DNA of 64,000 nucleotides from SVTX01 sp045658225. Lineage in GTDB: Bacteria > Bacillota > Clostridia > Oscillospirales > CAG-272. Below the pieces are notes generated by a model, which saw only the letters and a program-made list of their open reading frames with translations, made no database searches and was not told the origin of the DNA. Below, in pieces: positions 52,278-60,087 of this stretch. Numbering within the stretch: the stretch's first letter is position 1; every line of letters starts with the position of its first letter. The stretch lies in the NCBI GenBank assembly GCA_045658225.1, contig JAZOUO010000009.1, positions 16,894-80,893 on the forward strand, read 5' to 3'. The position numbers and the translations under genes are program-made.

Positions 52278-52391
52278 TGGAGCTGGTAATCAGAATTCAA
52301 CTGATGACCCGACGTTTGCGTAGCAAACTCGCGGCAGTGAGCGAGCAATGTGAGCGAACGTATGTCGTCCTTACCAATGACGTGCTCTACC
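52278..52391 (-). pseudogene. Interrupted 3' copy of tRNA-Thr (proximal)
   Basis: Same structure and same substitutions as the copy at 52122, with a 56-base insert (52310-52365). The shared changes show the two are duplicates of one already damaged copy. Confidence 0.8.
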
Positions 52392-52411
52392 CCTCAAGTC
52401 ATACACAAACA

Positions 52412-52442
52412 CAAAAGCACCTACGCTATTGCATAGGTGCTT
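52412..52442 (-). terminator. Terminator of tRNA-Thr
   Basis: AAAGCACCTA and TAGGTGCTTT arms around a short loop follow the tRNA CCA on the minus strand, then TTGTGTTT. Copies occur after both damaged tRNA parts (about 52091-52121 and 52247-52277). Confidence 0.75.
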
Positions 52443-52518
52443 TGGAGCTGGTAATCAGAATCGAACTGATGACCTCGTCATTACCAATGACGTGCTCTAC
52501 CGACTGAGCCATACCAGC
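52443..52518 (-). tRNA. tRNA-Thr (anticodon GGT)
   Basis: The minus strand folds as a full cloverleaf. The acceptor is GCTGGTA/TACCAGC, the D-arm GCTC..GAGC, and the anticodon stem CGTCA/TGACG with loop TTGGTAA giving anticodon GGT. The variable loop is AGGTC, and the T-arm ATCAG-TTCGATT-CTGAT. Discriminator T is followed by an encoded CCA. Length is 73 bases plus CCA. Confidence 0.96.
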
Positions 52519-52575
52519 GAAGTATGAGCTTGTGTGGCGCAAGGAGGTAGCGCAAAACCACCAAAGGTGGTGAAA

Positions 52576-52597
52576 CTACCGACTGAGCCATACCAGC
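52576..52597 (-). pseudogene. Duplicated 5' fragment of tRNA-Thr
   Basis: The first 22 bases of the tRNA (acceptor strand and most of the D-arm, ending GGTAG) are repeated exactly between the promoter and the intact gene. A CCACCTTTGGTGG hairpin and unrelated sequence follow. Confidence 0.8.
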
Positions 52598-52621
52598 ATG
52601 CCACTTTGTGACGACCTGTGT

Positions 52622-52650
52622 ATTATATCAAATAAAATTGCGTTTGTCAA
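52622..52650 (-). promoter_or_regulatory. Promoter of the tRNA-Thr locus
   Basis: On the minus strand, TTGACA (52645-52650) and TATAAT (52622-52627) have a 17-base spacer, a full consensus. It precedes the 5' tRNA fragment. Confidence 0.82.
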
Positions 52651-52687
52651 GGGCTTTTGAAAAAAATTTCGTATTTTTATAAATGTA

Positions 52688-52716
52688 TTGCAAATCTCCT
52701 CTTATTATGGTATAAT
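52688..52716 (+). promoter_or_regulatory. Promoter of the flavin reductase-rubredoxin gene
   Basis: TTGCAA (52688-52693), 17-base spacer, TATAAT (52711-52716), 39 bases before the ATG. Confidence 0.78.
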
Positions 52717-52754
52717 AAGGCTACAAACACAACAAACACCAAGGAGGTAAACAT

Positions 52755-53357
52755 ATGGATCCTAAGGCTTTATTCAAAATAGGCTACGGTCTTTACGTTG
52801 TGACGGTCAACGACGGCGTCAAGGACACAGGCTGTATCCTCAACTCCATAATGCAGGTCACAGGCTCGCCAGCGAGAGTTGCGGTGACAATAAACAAGTC
52901 AAATTACACCTACGAGGTCGTAAAAAACACGGGCAAGATGAACATAAACTGCCTTACTGTTGACGCGCCGTTCTCTGTCTTTGAAAAATTCGGCTTCAAG
53001 AGCGGCAGGAACACGGTCAAGCTCGGCGGCGAGTTTCTTCCCCGCTCAAAGAACGGTCTCGGATATCTGACAAAATATATAAATTCGTATATTTCTCTCG
53101 AAACCGAGAAGTTTATCGACCTTGACACACACGTTATGTTTATCTGCAAGGTTGTTGACGCGCAGGTAATTTCCAACGCCGAGACTATGACGTACAGCTA
53201 CTATCACGCAAACGTCAAGCCCAAGCCACAGAAACCCAAGACAAAGGGATACGTGTGCAAAATATGCGGATATATTTACGAGGGTGACCCTCTTCCTGAG
53301 GACTTTATCTGCCCTCTCTGTAAGCACCCCGCGTCTGATTTCGAACCGCTTGATTAA
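52755..53357 (+). CDS. Flavin reductase-rubredoxin fusion
   Basis: A 200-residue protein. Residues 1-150 are a flavin reductase-like FMN-binding domain (YGLYVVTVNDGVKDTGCILNS-type start, VAVTINKSNYTYEVV), and residues 165-200 are a rubredoxin with Cys168, Cys171, Cys186 and Cys189 (CKICG ... CPLCK) holding one iron. This matches the short high-molecular-weight rubredoxins of anaerobic Firmicutes, which pass electrons to oxygen or peroxide-reducing proteins. AAGGAGG precedes the ATG. Single-gene transcript. Confidence 0.9.
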   Translation: MDPKALFKIGYGLYVVTVNDGVKDTGCILNSIMQVTGSPARVAVTINKSNYTYEVVKNTGKMNINCLTVDAPFSVFEKFGFKSGRNTVKLGGEFLPRSKNGLGYLTKYINSYISLETEKFIDLDTHVMFICKVVDAQVISNAETMTYSYYHANVKPKPQKPKTKGYVCKICGYIYEGDPLPEDFICPLCKHPASDFEPLD

Positions 53358-53370
53358 GACATTATATTAA

Positions 53371-53401
53371 ATTCTCGGGCATCGTGCCCGAGAATTTTTT
53401 T
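53371..53401 (+). terminator. Terminator after the rubredoxin fusion gene
   Basis: ATTCTCGGGC and GCCCGAGAAT arms, 5-base loop, then seven T. Confidence 0.9.
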
Positions 53402-53409
53402 AAAAATCA

Positions 53410-53438
53410 TTGACAAGTATACTTTTATTTGTTATAAT
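53410..53438 (+). promoter_or_regulatory. Promoter of the T-box-valS transcript
   Basis: TTGACA (53410-53415), 17-base spacer, TATAAT (53433-53438); full consensus. Confidence 0.82.
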
Positions 53439-53456
53439 ATGGTGTAAAAATTAAAA

Positions 53457-53700
53457 CACTTTGATCGGAAGTAGTAAATTGTGAGTCCTTTGCAGAGAGT
53501 GGGCGGTCGGTGCGAGCCTACAAGGATAGCTTTTGAAGTCGTCCGTTAGTGGTGTGGGTGAAGGCGTCCGCATATAGCCTGCAACGGTTGCTCCGTTATA
53601 GCATAAGAGAGATATTTGCCAAGAGGCAAGTATAAATTAGGTGGTACCGCGTGTATTATTATGCGTCCTGATGTTTTACATCAGGGCATTTTTTGTTTTA
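53457..53700 (+). promoter_or_regulatory. T-box leader controlling valS
   Basis: Stem I has the AGAGAG bulge sequence and the GGTCGGTGCGAGCC distal-loop region. The specifier is probably GTC (Val) at 53538-53540, in TTGAAGTCGTCC. The conserved T-box AGGTGGTACCGCG is at 53639-53651. The terminator CCTGATG/CATCAGG with a T-run (about 53665-53694) follows. Uncharged tRNA-Val would pair with specifier and T-box bulge, favouring the antiterminator and valS expression. The start is approximate. Confidence 0.92.
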
Positions 53701-53732
53701 TAAACAATTTCAAAAAATACAGGAGATTAAAA

Positions 53733-56381
53733 ATGAATTCTTACAACGAGCTTCCAAAAACATATTCTCCTCAGGATTTTGAGGACAGAATTTATGCAAA
53801 TTGGTGCGAAAAGGGTTATTTTACACCCGATGCAAAGAACAATAATCCCGCATTTTCAGTAGTTATTCCTCCCCCGAACGTCACGGGCCAGCTCCATATG
53901 GGTCACGCGCTTGACGAGACACTTCAGGACATTCTCGTTCGCTACAAGAGAATGCAGGGCTACAACACCCTCTGGGTGCCCGGCACAGACCACGCGGGAA
54001 TTGCTACACAGATAAAGGTTGAGGAGAGACTCCGCGTTGACGAGGGTCTTACTCGTTATGACCTCGGCAGAGAAAAATTCCTTGAGCGCGTATGGGGTTG
54101 GAAGGACACTTACGAGGCTCGCATTACAAGTCAGCTCAAAAAGCTTGGCGCGTCTTGTGACTGGTCACGTCAGAGATTTACTATGGACGAGGGCTGCTCA
54201 AAAGCTGTTCGCGAGGTATTTGTAAACCTTTACGACAAGGGACTTATCTACCGCGGTCACAGAATAATCAACTGGTGTCCCAGATGTCTGACTGCTCTGT
54301 CCGACGCCGAGGTTGAGTACAAGGATCAGCCTGGATTTTTCTGGCACATAAAGTACCCCATTATCGGTGAGGACGGCTACGTTGAGGTAGCTACAACTCG
54401 TCCCGAGACTATGTTCGGTGATACCGCCGTTGCGGTTAACCCCGAGGACGAAAAGACAAAGCACCTCATCGGAAAGAAGGTTCTTCTTCCCATAGTAAAC
54501 AGAGAAATTCCCGTTATTGCCGACGACTACGTAGAGATCGGCTTTGGTACGGGTTGCGTAAAGATCACTCCCGCACACGACCCCAACGACTTTATGGTAG
54601 GTCAGAGACACAACCTTGAGCAGATAAAGGTTATGAACGACGACGCGACTATGAACTCGGGCGCGGGCAAGTACGAGGGTATGGACAGATACGAATGTCG
54701 CAAGGCTCTTGTCTCTGATCTTGAGGCAGAGGGTTATCTTGTAAAGGTCGAGCCTCACGACCACAATGTTGGCGTTTGCTACCGTTGCGGCACGACAGTT
54801 GAGCCTCTCACGAGCGACCAGTGGTTCGTTAAGATGAAGCCCCTCGCGGCTCCCGCTATTGAGGCAGTTGAGTGTGGTGACATCAACTTCGTTCCCGAGC
54901 GTTTCTCCAAAAACTATTTTAACTGGATGAACAACATCCTTGACTGGTGTATCTCCCGTCAGCTCTGGTGGGGACACAGAATTCCCGCGTTCTATTGCGA
55001 TACGTGCGGAGAGATGACGGTTTCTAAGACCGACATCTGCACCTGTCCCAAGTGCGGCGCACCTGTTCGTCAGGACCCCGACGTGCTTGACACGTGGTTC
55101 TCCTCGGCTCTCTGGCCCTTCTCTACTCTCGGTTGGCCCGAGTCAACAGAGGATCTTAAAAAGTATTATCCCACGAGCGTGCTCGTAACGGGTTACGATA
55201 TTATCACGTTCTGGGTATCGCGTATGATATTCTCAGGACTTGAGCATATGGGACAAAAGCCCTTCTCCACCGTATTCATTCACGGTCTTGTAAGAGACGC
55301 GCAGGGCAGAAAGATGTCAAAGTCTCTCGGCAACGGAATAGACCCGCTTGAAGTTATAAAGACCTACGGCGCAGACGCGCTCCGCTTTGCGCTCGCGACA
55401 GGCAACTCCCCCGGAAATGATATGAGATTCTCGGACGAAAAGATCGAGGCAGCAAGAAACTTTGCAAACAAGCTCTGGAACGCGTCGAGATTCGTAAGAA
55501 TGAATCTTACCATTGACGAGATAAAGCTTCCCGAAGCGGACAAGCTCGCACTCGAGGATAAGTGGATACTCAACGAGTACAATAAGCTCGTAGAAAACGT
55601 TGTTGGCGCGCTTGACAAATTTGAAGTCGGCGTTGCTCTCTCTGCTATCTACGACTTTGCTTGGGATATCTTCTGCGACTGGTACATTGAGCTTGCAAAG
55701 GCAAGACTTAACGACAAGGAGACAAAGGCAAATCTTATCTGCCAGAACGTTATCTCTTACGTTCTCACAGGTATTCTCAAGCTGCTCCATCCCTTTATGC
55801 CCTTTATCACAGAGGAGATATATCAGAGCCTTCCCCACGATTGCGAAAGCATCATGATCTCCGAATATCCCGTATATTCCGAGGCTCTCTGCTTCGCTCA
55901 GCAGGCTGACGAGATGGGCAAGATAATTGACGCTATCAAGGCTATAAGAACCCGCCGCAGTGAGATGAACGTTGTTCCCTCCCGCAAGGCAAAGGTTTAT
56001 ATTGAAACTAAATATCAGGACATTTTCGACGGTCAGTCCGCTGTATTCTTCAGCCGTCTTGCATCGGCCTCCGAGGTTATAGTTTCGGATAAGTTTGACG
56101 GAAATGAAGTCTCTGCCGACAACGCGGTACAGATAATCACCGATGCTTGCACCATATATCTTCCCCTCTCCGATATTATCGACTTTGAAAAGGAAAAGGC
56201 GAGACTTCAGAGCGAGCAGAAAAAGCTTATCGGCGAGATAGAGAGAATCGAAAAGAAGCTTGCAAACGAGGGCTTTGTGTCCAAGGCTCCCGCGGCAGTA
56301 ATTGAGGGCGAGCGCGCAAAGCTTGCAAAGTATCGCGAAAATCTTGACGGTGTACTTTCGGCACTCGCAAAGCTTGGATAA
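53733..56381 (+). CDS. valS: Valyl-tRNA synthetase
   Basis: An 882-residue class I synthetase. The HIGH motif is in PPPNVTGQLHMGHALD, the KMSKS motif in GRKMSKSLGNGIDPLEV, the editing domain (CP1) holds ATTRPETMFGDTAVAVNP, and a C-terminal coiled-coil arm (EKEKARLQSEQKKLIGEIERIEKKL) is typical of ValRS. The frame is open back into the T-box, but the ATG at 53733-53735 has AGGAG and follows the terminator. It depends on the T-box leader. Confidence 0.98.
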   Translation: MNSYNELPKTYSPQDFEDRIYANWCEKGYFTPDAKNNNPAFSVVIPPPNVTGQLHMGHALDETLQDILVRYKRMQGYNTLWVPGTDHAGIATQIKVEERLRVDEGLTRYDLGREKFLERVWGWKDTYEARITSQLKKLGASCDWSRQRFTMDEGCSKAVREVFVNLYDKGLIYRGHRIINWCPRCLTALSDAEVEYKDQPGFFWHIKYPIIGEDGYVEVATTRPETMFGDTAVAVNPEDEKTKHLIGKKVLLPIVNREIPVIADDYVEIGFGTGCVKITPAHDPNDFMVGQRHNLEQIKVMNDDATMNSGAGKYEGMDRYECRKALVSDLEAEGYLVKVEPHDHNVGVCYRCGTTVEPLTSDQWFVKMKPLAAPAIEAVECGDINFVPERFSKNYFNWMNNILDWCISRQLWWGHRIPAFYCDTCGEMTVSKTDICTCPKCGAPVRQDPDVLDTWFSSALWPFSTLGWPESTEDLKKYYPTSVLVTGYDIITFWVSRMIFSGLEHMGQKPFSTVFIHGLVRDAQGRKMSKSLGNGIDPLEVIKTYGADALRFALATGNSPGNDMRFSDEKIEAARNFANKLWNASRFVRMNLTIDEIKLPEADKLALEDKWILNEYNKLVENVVGALDKFEVGVALSAIYDFAWDIFCDWYIELAKARLNDKETKANLICQNVISYVLTGILKLLHPFMPFITEEIYQSLPHDCESIMISEYPVYSEALCFAQQADEMGKIIDAIKAIRTRRSEMNVVPSRKAKVYIETKYQDIFDGQSAVFFSRLASASEVIVSDKFDGNEVSADNAVQIITDACTIYLPLSDIIDFEKEKARLQSEQKKLIGEIERIEKKLANEGFVSKAPAAVIEGERAKLAKYRENLDGVLSALAKLG

Positions 56382-56418
56382 AATTTTTTCAAAAATCTGA
56401 AACCTAATCTAAAATTTG

Positions 56419-56473
56419 GCGACCTTATAAGTAGAGGAGCAAACACGCTCCAAAAATCTGCTTATAGGGTCGC
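56419..56473 (+). terminator. Long hairpin after valS
   Basis: GCGACCTTATAAG and CTTATAGGGTCGC arms (one G-U pair) enclose a smaller GGAGC/GCTCC hairpin; TTTTG follows. The T-run is short, so it may be a weak terminator or a processing or 5'-leader structure for the lipoprotein gene. Confidence 0.6.
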
Positions 56474-56496
56474 TTTTGCGATGGAAAGGAACTGTT

Positions 56497-57423
56497 ATGA
56501 AAAAATTCAGAATTTTAGCTTTATGTCTTGTACTGATCGTGGCTATTGCCATTTCTATGACGTCCTGTAGCAATGCCACATCTAAAAATGACGCTTATAT
56601 GGGCGGGGCGGAGATAGCGCCCGAATCCCCCGGCGCATCCGATTCTATTGACGTCAATATCGGCTCAAGCCTTGAGGACAACTCGGAATATCAGAGGAAA
56701 ATTATAAAGACCGTACGCATTTCCGCGCAGACCTTGAGTTTTGATGAGTCTGTGACTCTCGTTGAGGAGCTTTGCGAAAAACTCGGCGGATATATTGAAA
56801 GCTCGTCTGTCTCGGGAAACGGCATAAACAGCAAGAGTGGCTCTCGCTATGCAGACTACACTATCCGTATTCCTGCAGAAAATCTTGACGGCTTCAACGA
56901 CGGCGTGGGTGAGATACTCAAGGTCACGTCATCCTCAAGCAACTCCGACGAGGTGACTTCTACCTACTACGATATAAAATCCCGCATCGAAGTGCTCGAA
57001 ATGCAAAAAGAGTCGTTGACTCAGCTTTATGAGCAGTACACCGACTACGGAAACATCAATTATCTCATCGAGCTTCAGGATAAGCTTTATGACGTCATAG
57101 CGGAGATAGAAGCATACGAGACGCAGATACGCCTTTACGACAGTAAGGTAGCGTACTCCACCGTATATCTGAATATCCGAGAGGTCGAGGAGTACGTTGA
57201 GGTCAAGGAAACGTTTGGCGAGGAAATATTCGGCGCGCTTGAGGGCGGCTGGAAGGTATTCCTTGACGTCTGCTCAGGTCTCGCAATAGCATTCGTCGCT
57301 TGCCTGCCCTTTACCATCACGGGCGGCGTCATTGCCATTGGAATTATTGCTCTTATCAAGTCTATAAAAAAGCGCAATCGCAGAAAAAAGCTTGAGTCCG
57401 AGCAGAGCGAGGGTCAAGAGTAA
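56497..57423 (+). CDS. DUF4349-family lipoprotein
   Basis: A 308-residue protein. A lipoprotein signal (hydrophobic 4-20, lipobox MTSC with Cys24) is followed by a Ser/Asp-rich linker, the DUF4349 core (KIIKTVRISAQTLSFDESV, ADYTIRIPAENLDGFND, then a coiled coil around IKSRIEVLEMQKESL and YSTVYLNIREV) and a C-terminal membrane helix (about 255-285) with a basic tail. It is thus anchored at both ends. Function is unknown. ATG at 56497 follows AAAGGA. Confidence 0.85.
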   Translation: MKKFRILALCLVLIVAIAISMTSCSNATSKNDAYMGGAEIAPESPGASDSIDVNIGSSLEDNSEYQRKIIKTVRISAQTLSFDESVTLVEELCEKLGGYIESSSVSGNGINSKSGSRYADYTIRIPAENLDGFNDGVGEILKVTSSSSNSDEVTSTYYDIKSRIEVLEMQKESLTQLYEQYTDYGNINYLIELQDKLYDVIAEIEAYETQIRLYDSKVAYSTVYLNIREVEEYVEVKETFGEEIFGALEGGWKVFLDVCSGLAIAFVACLPFTITGGVIAIGIIALIKSIKKRNRRKKLESEQSEGQE

Positions 57424-57447
57424 TACGCACAAGTTAACACACCTGTA

Positions 57448-57476
57448 TTGACATTCACAAGAAATTTTGATATAAT
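57448..57476 (+). promoter_or_regulatory. Promoter of the HAD hydrolase gene
   Basis: TTGACA (57448-57453), 17-base spacer, TATAAT (57471-57476), full consensus, with a leader of about 60 bases. Confidence 0.82.
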
Positions 57477-57543
57477 TCAATGGAAGCAATCAAAATTTGA
57501 GCTCTCGACGCAGGTATATGTGCAGAGGGCAAGGGATGAAACA

Positions 57544-58380
57544 ATGAGCACAAAGTATATTTTTCTTGACGTTGACGGAACGCTTGTAAATTTCGAAGGT
57601 CACATTTCGCCCTCAACTGTCAAGGCGCTCAAGACGGCGCAAAAAAACGGACACAAAATAATAATCGCGACGGGCAGACAGAAATCACAGATATACCCCG
57701 AGCTAATCGAGGCTGTGGATTTTGACGGACTGTTGTGCTGCTGCGGCGCATATCTCGAATATCAGGGCAAGGAGATATTCTCGTCTTACTGCTCCCCCGA
57801 GAAGTTGAGCTTTATTATCGACTTTTTTCACGAAAACGATATTTATTATTGCTTGCAGACGAAGGACGCGCTCTATGTTGAGAAAGATGATCTTGAAAAA
57901 ATACGTCGCTTTATGGTCGAGCGCGGAAGCACACCTGAGCTTATAGAGAGCGTCATCGGTAATGCGGTTATTACCGAATCCCCCAAGGCTCACATCAATA
58001 TTGAAAAGCTCGCGTACTATCATTCCCCTTACGGAATAAAGGAAACCTCAAAAATTCTCGGTGACTATTTCAAGGTTGTGACTTACAGTCTCGGCAAGGC
58101 TCCCAACGGCAAAAATGAGACCTATTACGGTGAGGTCAATTTCGACGGCATAACCAAGGCAAGCGGAATTGAAAAGTTTATGGAGATAGTCAGTGCGCCT
58201 CTGTGTGACACTATTGCATTTGGTGACAGCGGAAACGACCTTGAGATGATAGAGTTCGCAAACATCGGCGTCGCTATGGGCAATGCCTCGGACGACGTAA
58301 AGGCGGTGGCAAACCTTGTGACAACCGACGTCAATAATGACGGAATCTATAATGCTTTCGTTAAATTGGGAATTATATAA
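57544..58380 (+). CDS. Cof-type HAD-IIB phosphatase
   Basis: A 278-residue haloacid dehalogenase-like phosphatase. Motif I DVDGT (Asp9, Asp11), IIATGR (motif II), a Lys in ITKASGIEKF (motif III region) and GDSGNDLEMIEFANIGVAMGNA (motif IV) are intact. Type IIB cap. Substrates are usually sugar phosphates or flavin nucleotides and cannot be told here. ATG at 57544 follows AAGGGATGA; the longer frame overlaps the promoter. Confidence 0.92.
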   Translation: MSTKYIFLDVDGTLVNFEGHISPSTVKALKTAQKNGHKIIIATGRQKSQIYPELIEAVDFDGLLCCCGAYLEYQGKEIFSSYCSPEKLSFIIDFFHENDIYYCLQTKDALYVEKDDLEKIRRFMVERGSTPELIESVIGNAVITESPKAHINIEKLAYYHSPYGIKETSKILGDYFKVVTYSLGKAPNGKNETYYGEVNFDGITKASGIEKFMEIVSAPLCDTIAFGDSGNDLEMIEFANIGVAMGNASDDVKAVANLVTTDVNNDGIYNAFVKLGII

Positions 58381-58413
58381 AACAAGGCAGGGTGAAAACC
58401 CTGCCTTGTTTTT
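58381..58413. terminator. Bidirectional intrinsic terminator
   Basis: AACAAGGCAGGG and CCCTGCCTTGTT arms with a 6-base loop and T-run, between the convergent HAD and fakA genes. Confidence 0.9.
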
Positions 58414-58421
58414 ATATTTTG

Positions 58422-60071
58422 TTATTCAACAGAAATGATATAGTCGTAAATAGGCTGACCGCCCTCAAGCACTGCGACCTCACAGCCGCCGCCAACCTTG
58501 TCGGAGATGAGTCTTCCTATCAGTGATGCTTCAGACTCGGAAACGTTTTTACCGTAGAATACGGTCACGAATGATGCGCCCGTCATACCTCTGATGAGCT
58601 GCTTCATACACGACTGACTTGTATCCGTCACACACGCAATCTTGTTTTCAACAAGACCGAGGAACTGTCCCTTGGAGATCTTGAATCTGTCTATTTCCGT
58701 GTCTCTGACGGCATAAGTCACCGACATAGACGTCACCATAGACATCGCGTACTTCATCTCCGCGATCACTGAGTCCAGCTCGCCGTCGGGGTTATACGCT
58801 ATCATAGCCGACATACCCTGCGCAACGGTCTCCGTGGGGATAACAACGACCTTTCTCTTTTTTACTATTTCAGCCGCCTGTCTTGCGACCATACAGATAT
58901 TCTTGTTGTTGGGAAGCACAAATACGTACTCCGAGGGGGTCTTCATTACCGCATCGATAATGTCCTGCGTTGAGGGGTTCATTGTCTGTCCACCCTCGAT
59001 AACCGTGTCAACACCGATATCGGTAAACATATTCTTTATTCCCTCGCCCATACAAACGCTTACAAAGCCATACTTCTTCTCGATCTTGACCTTGGCTTCC
59101 TTTGCCGCCTTTTTATCAGCGCCAGATTTCAGCGCCGTGTGCTGATTTCTCATATTCTCAATCTTGACGGTTGCAAGACTTCCGAATTGAATCGCTTTTG
59201 TAAGCACCGCACCGGGATCGTTCGTATGTATGTGGAGCTTGATAATGTTCTCGTCATCCACAAACACCGCGCTGTCGCCAATGCTCTTTATAAAGTCATA
59301 AAGCTCGCCCGACGTATCCTCGCCGAGATACTGCTCATTTTTATCAATAATACATTCCGTGCAATAGCCAAATTCAATGTCGCCCGTCTCAAACTCAGAG
59401 AAGTTAGCTGCCTCGCCTGACAGCGTCTCCTCGCTTATCTCCTCGACCTTCTCGTCCTCCGTAAATCTGCCCTCAAGCGCATCCTGCATTCCCTTGGCAA
59501 CGCAAACAAAACCAAAGCCGCCTGCGTCAACGACGCCCGCCTGCTTCAGCACGGGGAGCATTTCGGGAGTCTGCGAAAGAGTGTACTCTGCAGACTTTAC
59601 GAACATTTCAAAAAGTATATGAACATCAAGGCTGCTGTCTTCCTCGTAAGCCTCGGCGACGTTCTCCGACGCAACTCGCATAACCGTAAGGATTGTTCCT
59701 TCGGTAGGCTTCATTACCGCACGGTAAGCCTCCGATGTACCCTTATTAAACGCCGCAACCAGATCCTCTGCTGTACACTCGTCCTTGCCCTTCAGCGCCT
59801 TTGCAAAGCCTCTGAAAAAGAGCGAGAGTATTGCGCCCGAGTTTCCTCTTGCAGAACGCAGCATAAGGGATGCAACCTTTTCTGCGCACGCACCGACGGG
59901 GAGATCATTCTCCACCTTGGATACAGTGCTCATAGTAAGGCTCATATTAGTTCCCGTGTCTCCGTCAGGCACGGGGAAAACATTGAGGTTATTTGCCTCT
60001 TCCCTCTTGGTATAAAGCGTGTTCGCGGCGGAAATCACCATACTGCGGAATAGTTTTCCTGTGATTGCCAT
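58422..60071 (-). CDS. fakA: Fatty acid kinase subunit FakA (DAK2-domain protein, YloV)
   Basis: A 549-residue ATP-binding protein. The DAK phosphatase domain (FPVPDGDTGTNMSLTM with nucleotide/metal Asp residues, RGNSGAILSLFFRG) occupies the first ~200 residues, and a YloV-type middle and C-terminal domain follow. FakA phosphorylates fatty acids held by FakB for phospholipid synthesis. Its place 16 bases after a DegV-family gene supports this. The older label dihydroxyacetone kinase-like is less likely since the DhaK partner is absent. Confidence 0.88.
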   Translation of the reverse strand: MAITGKLFRSMVISAANTLYTKREEANNLNVFPVPDGDTGTNMSLTMSTVSKVENDLPVGACAEKVASLMLRSARGNSGAILSLFFRGFAKALKGKDECTAEDLVAAFNKGTSEAYRAVMKPTEGTILTVMRVASENVAEAYEEDSSLDVHILFEMFVKSAEYTLSQTPEMLPVLKQAGVVDAGGFGFVCVAKGMQDALEGRFTEDEKVEEISEETLSGEAANFSEFETGDIEFGYCTECIIDKNEQYLGEDTSGELYDFIKSIGDSAVFVDDENIIKLHIHTNDPGAVLTKAIQFGSLATVKIENMRNQHTALKSGADKKAAKEAKVKIEKKYGFVSVCMGEGIKNMFTDIGVDTVIEGGQTMNPSTQDIIDAVMKTPSEYVFVLPNNKNICMVARQAAEIVKKRKVVVIPTETVAQGMSAMIAYNPDGELDSVIAEMKYAMSMVTSMSVTYAVRDTEIDRFKISKGQFLGLVENKIACVTDTSQSCMKQLIRGMTGASFVTVFYGKNVSESEASLIGRLISDKVGGGCEVAVLEGGQPIYDYIISVE

Positions 60072-60087
60072 TAGAAATCCTCCAAAA

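Larger units (their letters stand above)
52091..52442 (-). repeat. Tandem repeat of tRNA-Thr 3' parts and terminators
   Basis: Three copies of a terminator plus the tRNA 3' end follow one another with periods of 156 and 165 bases (copies beginning at about 52091, 52247 and 52412). The 9-base difference is due to extra sequence in the insert of the second copy. Only the third copy leads into an intact tRNA gene. No protein gene is credible between 52066 and 52754. Confidence 0.8.

Noticed and set aside
52091..52442. CRISPR-like regular repetition
   Set aside because: Only three units with 156-165-base periods, and the repeats are tRNA 3' ends and terminators. No cas genes.
52277..52507. A 76-codon frame across the tRNA repeats
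   Set aside because: It runs over tRNA fragments and terminators; the repeated peptide is a by-product of the tandem duplication.
53616..53732. An upstream start that would lengthen ValS by 39 residues
   Set aside because: The region is the T-box sequence and terminator; the ATG at 53733 has AGGAG and the usual N-terminus.
58422..60071. Dihydroxyacetone kinase
   Set aside because: Only the DAK2-type domain plus a YloV region is present, no DhaK, and a DegV/FakB gene is adjacent, so fatty acid kinase is the better call.
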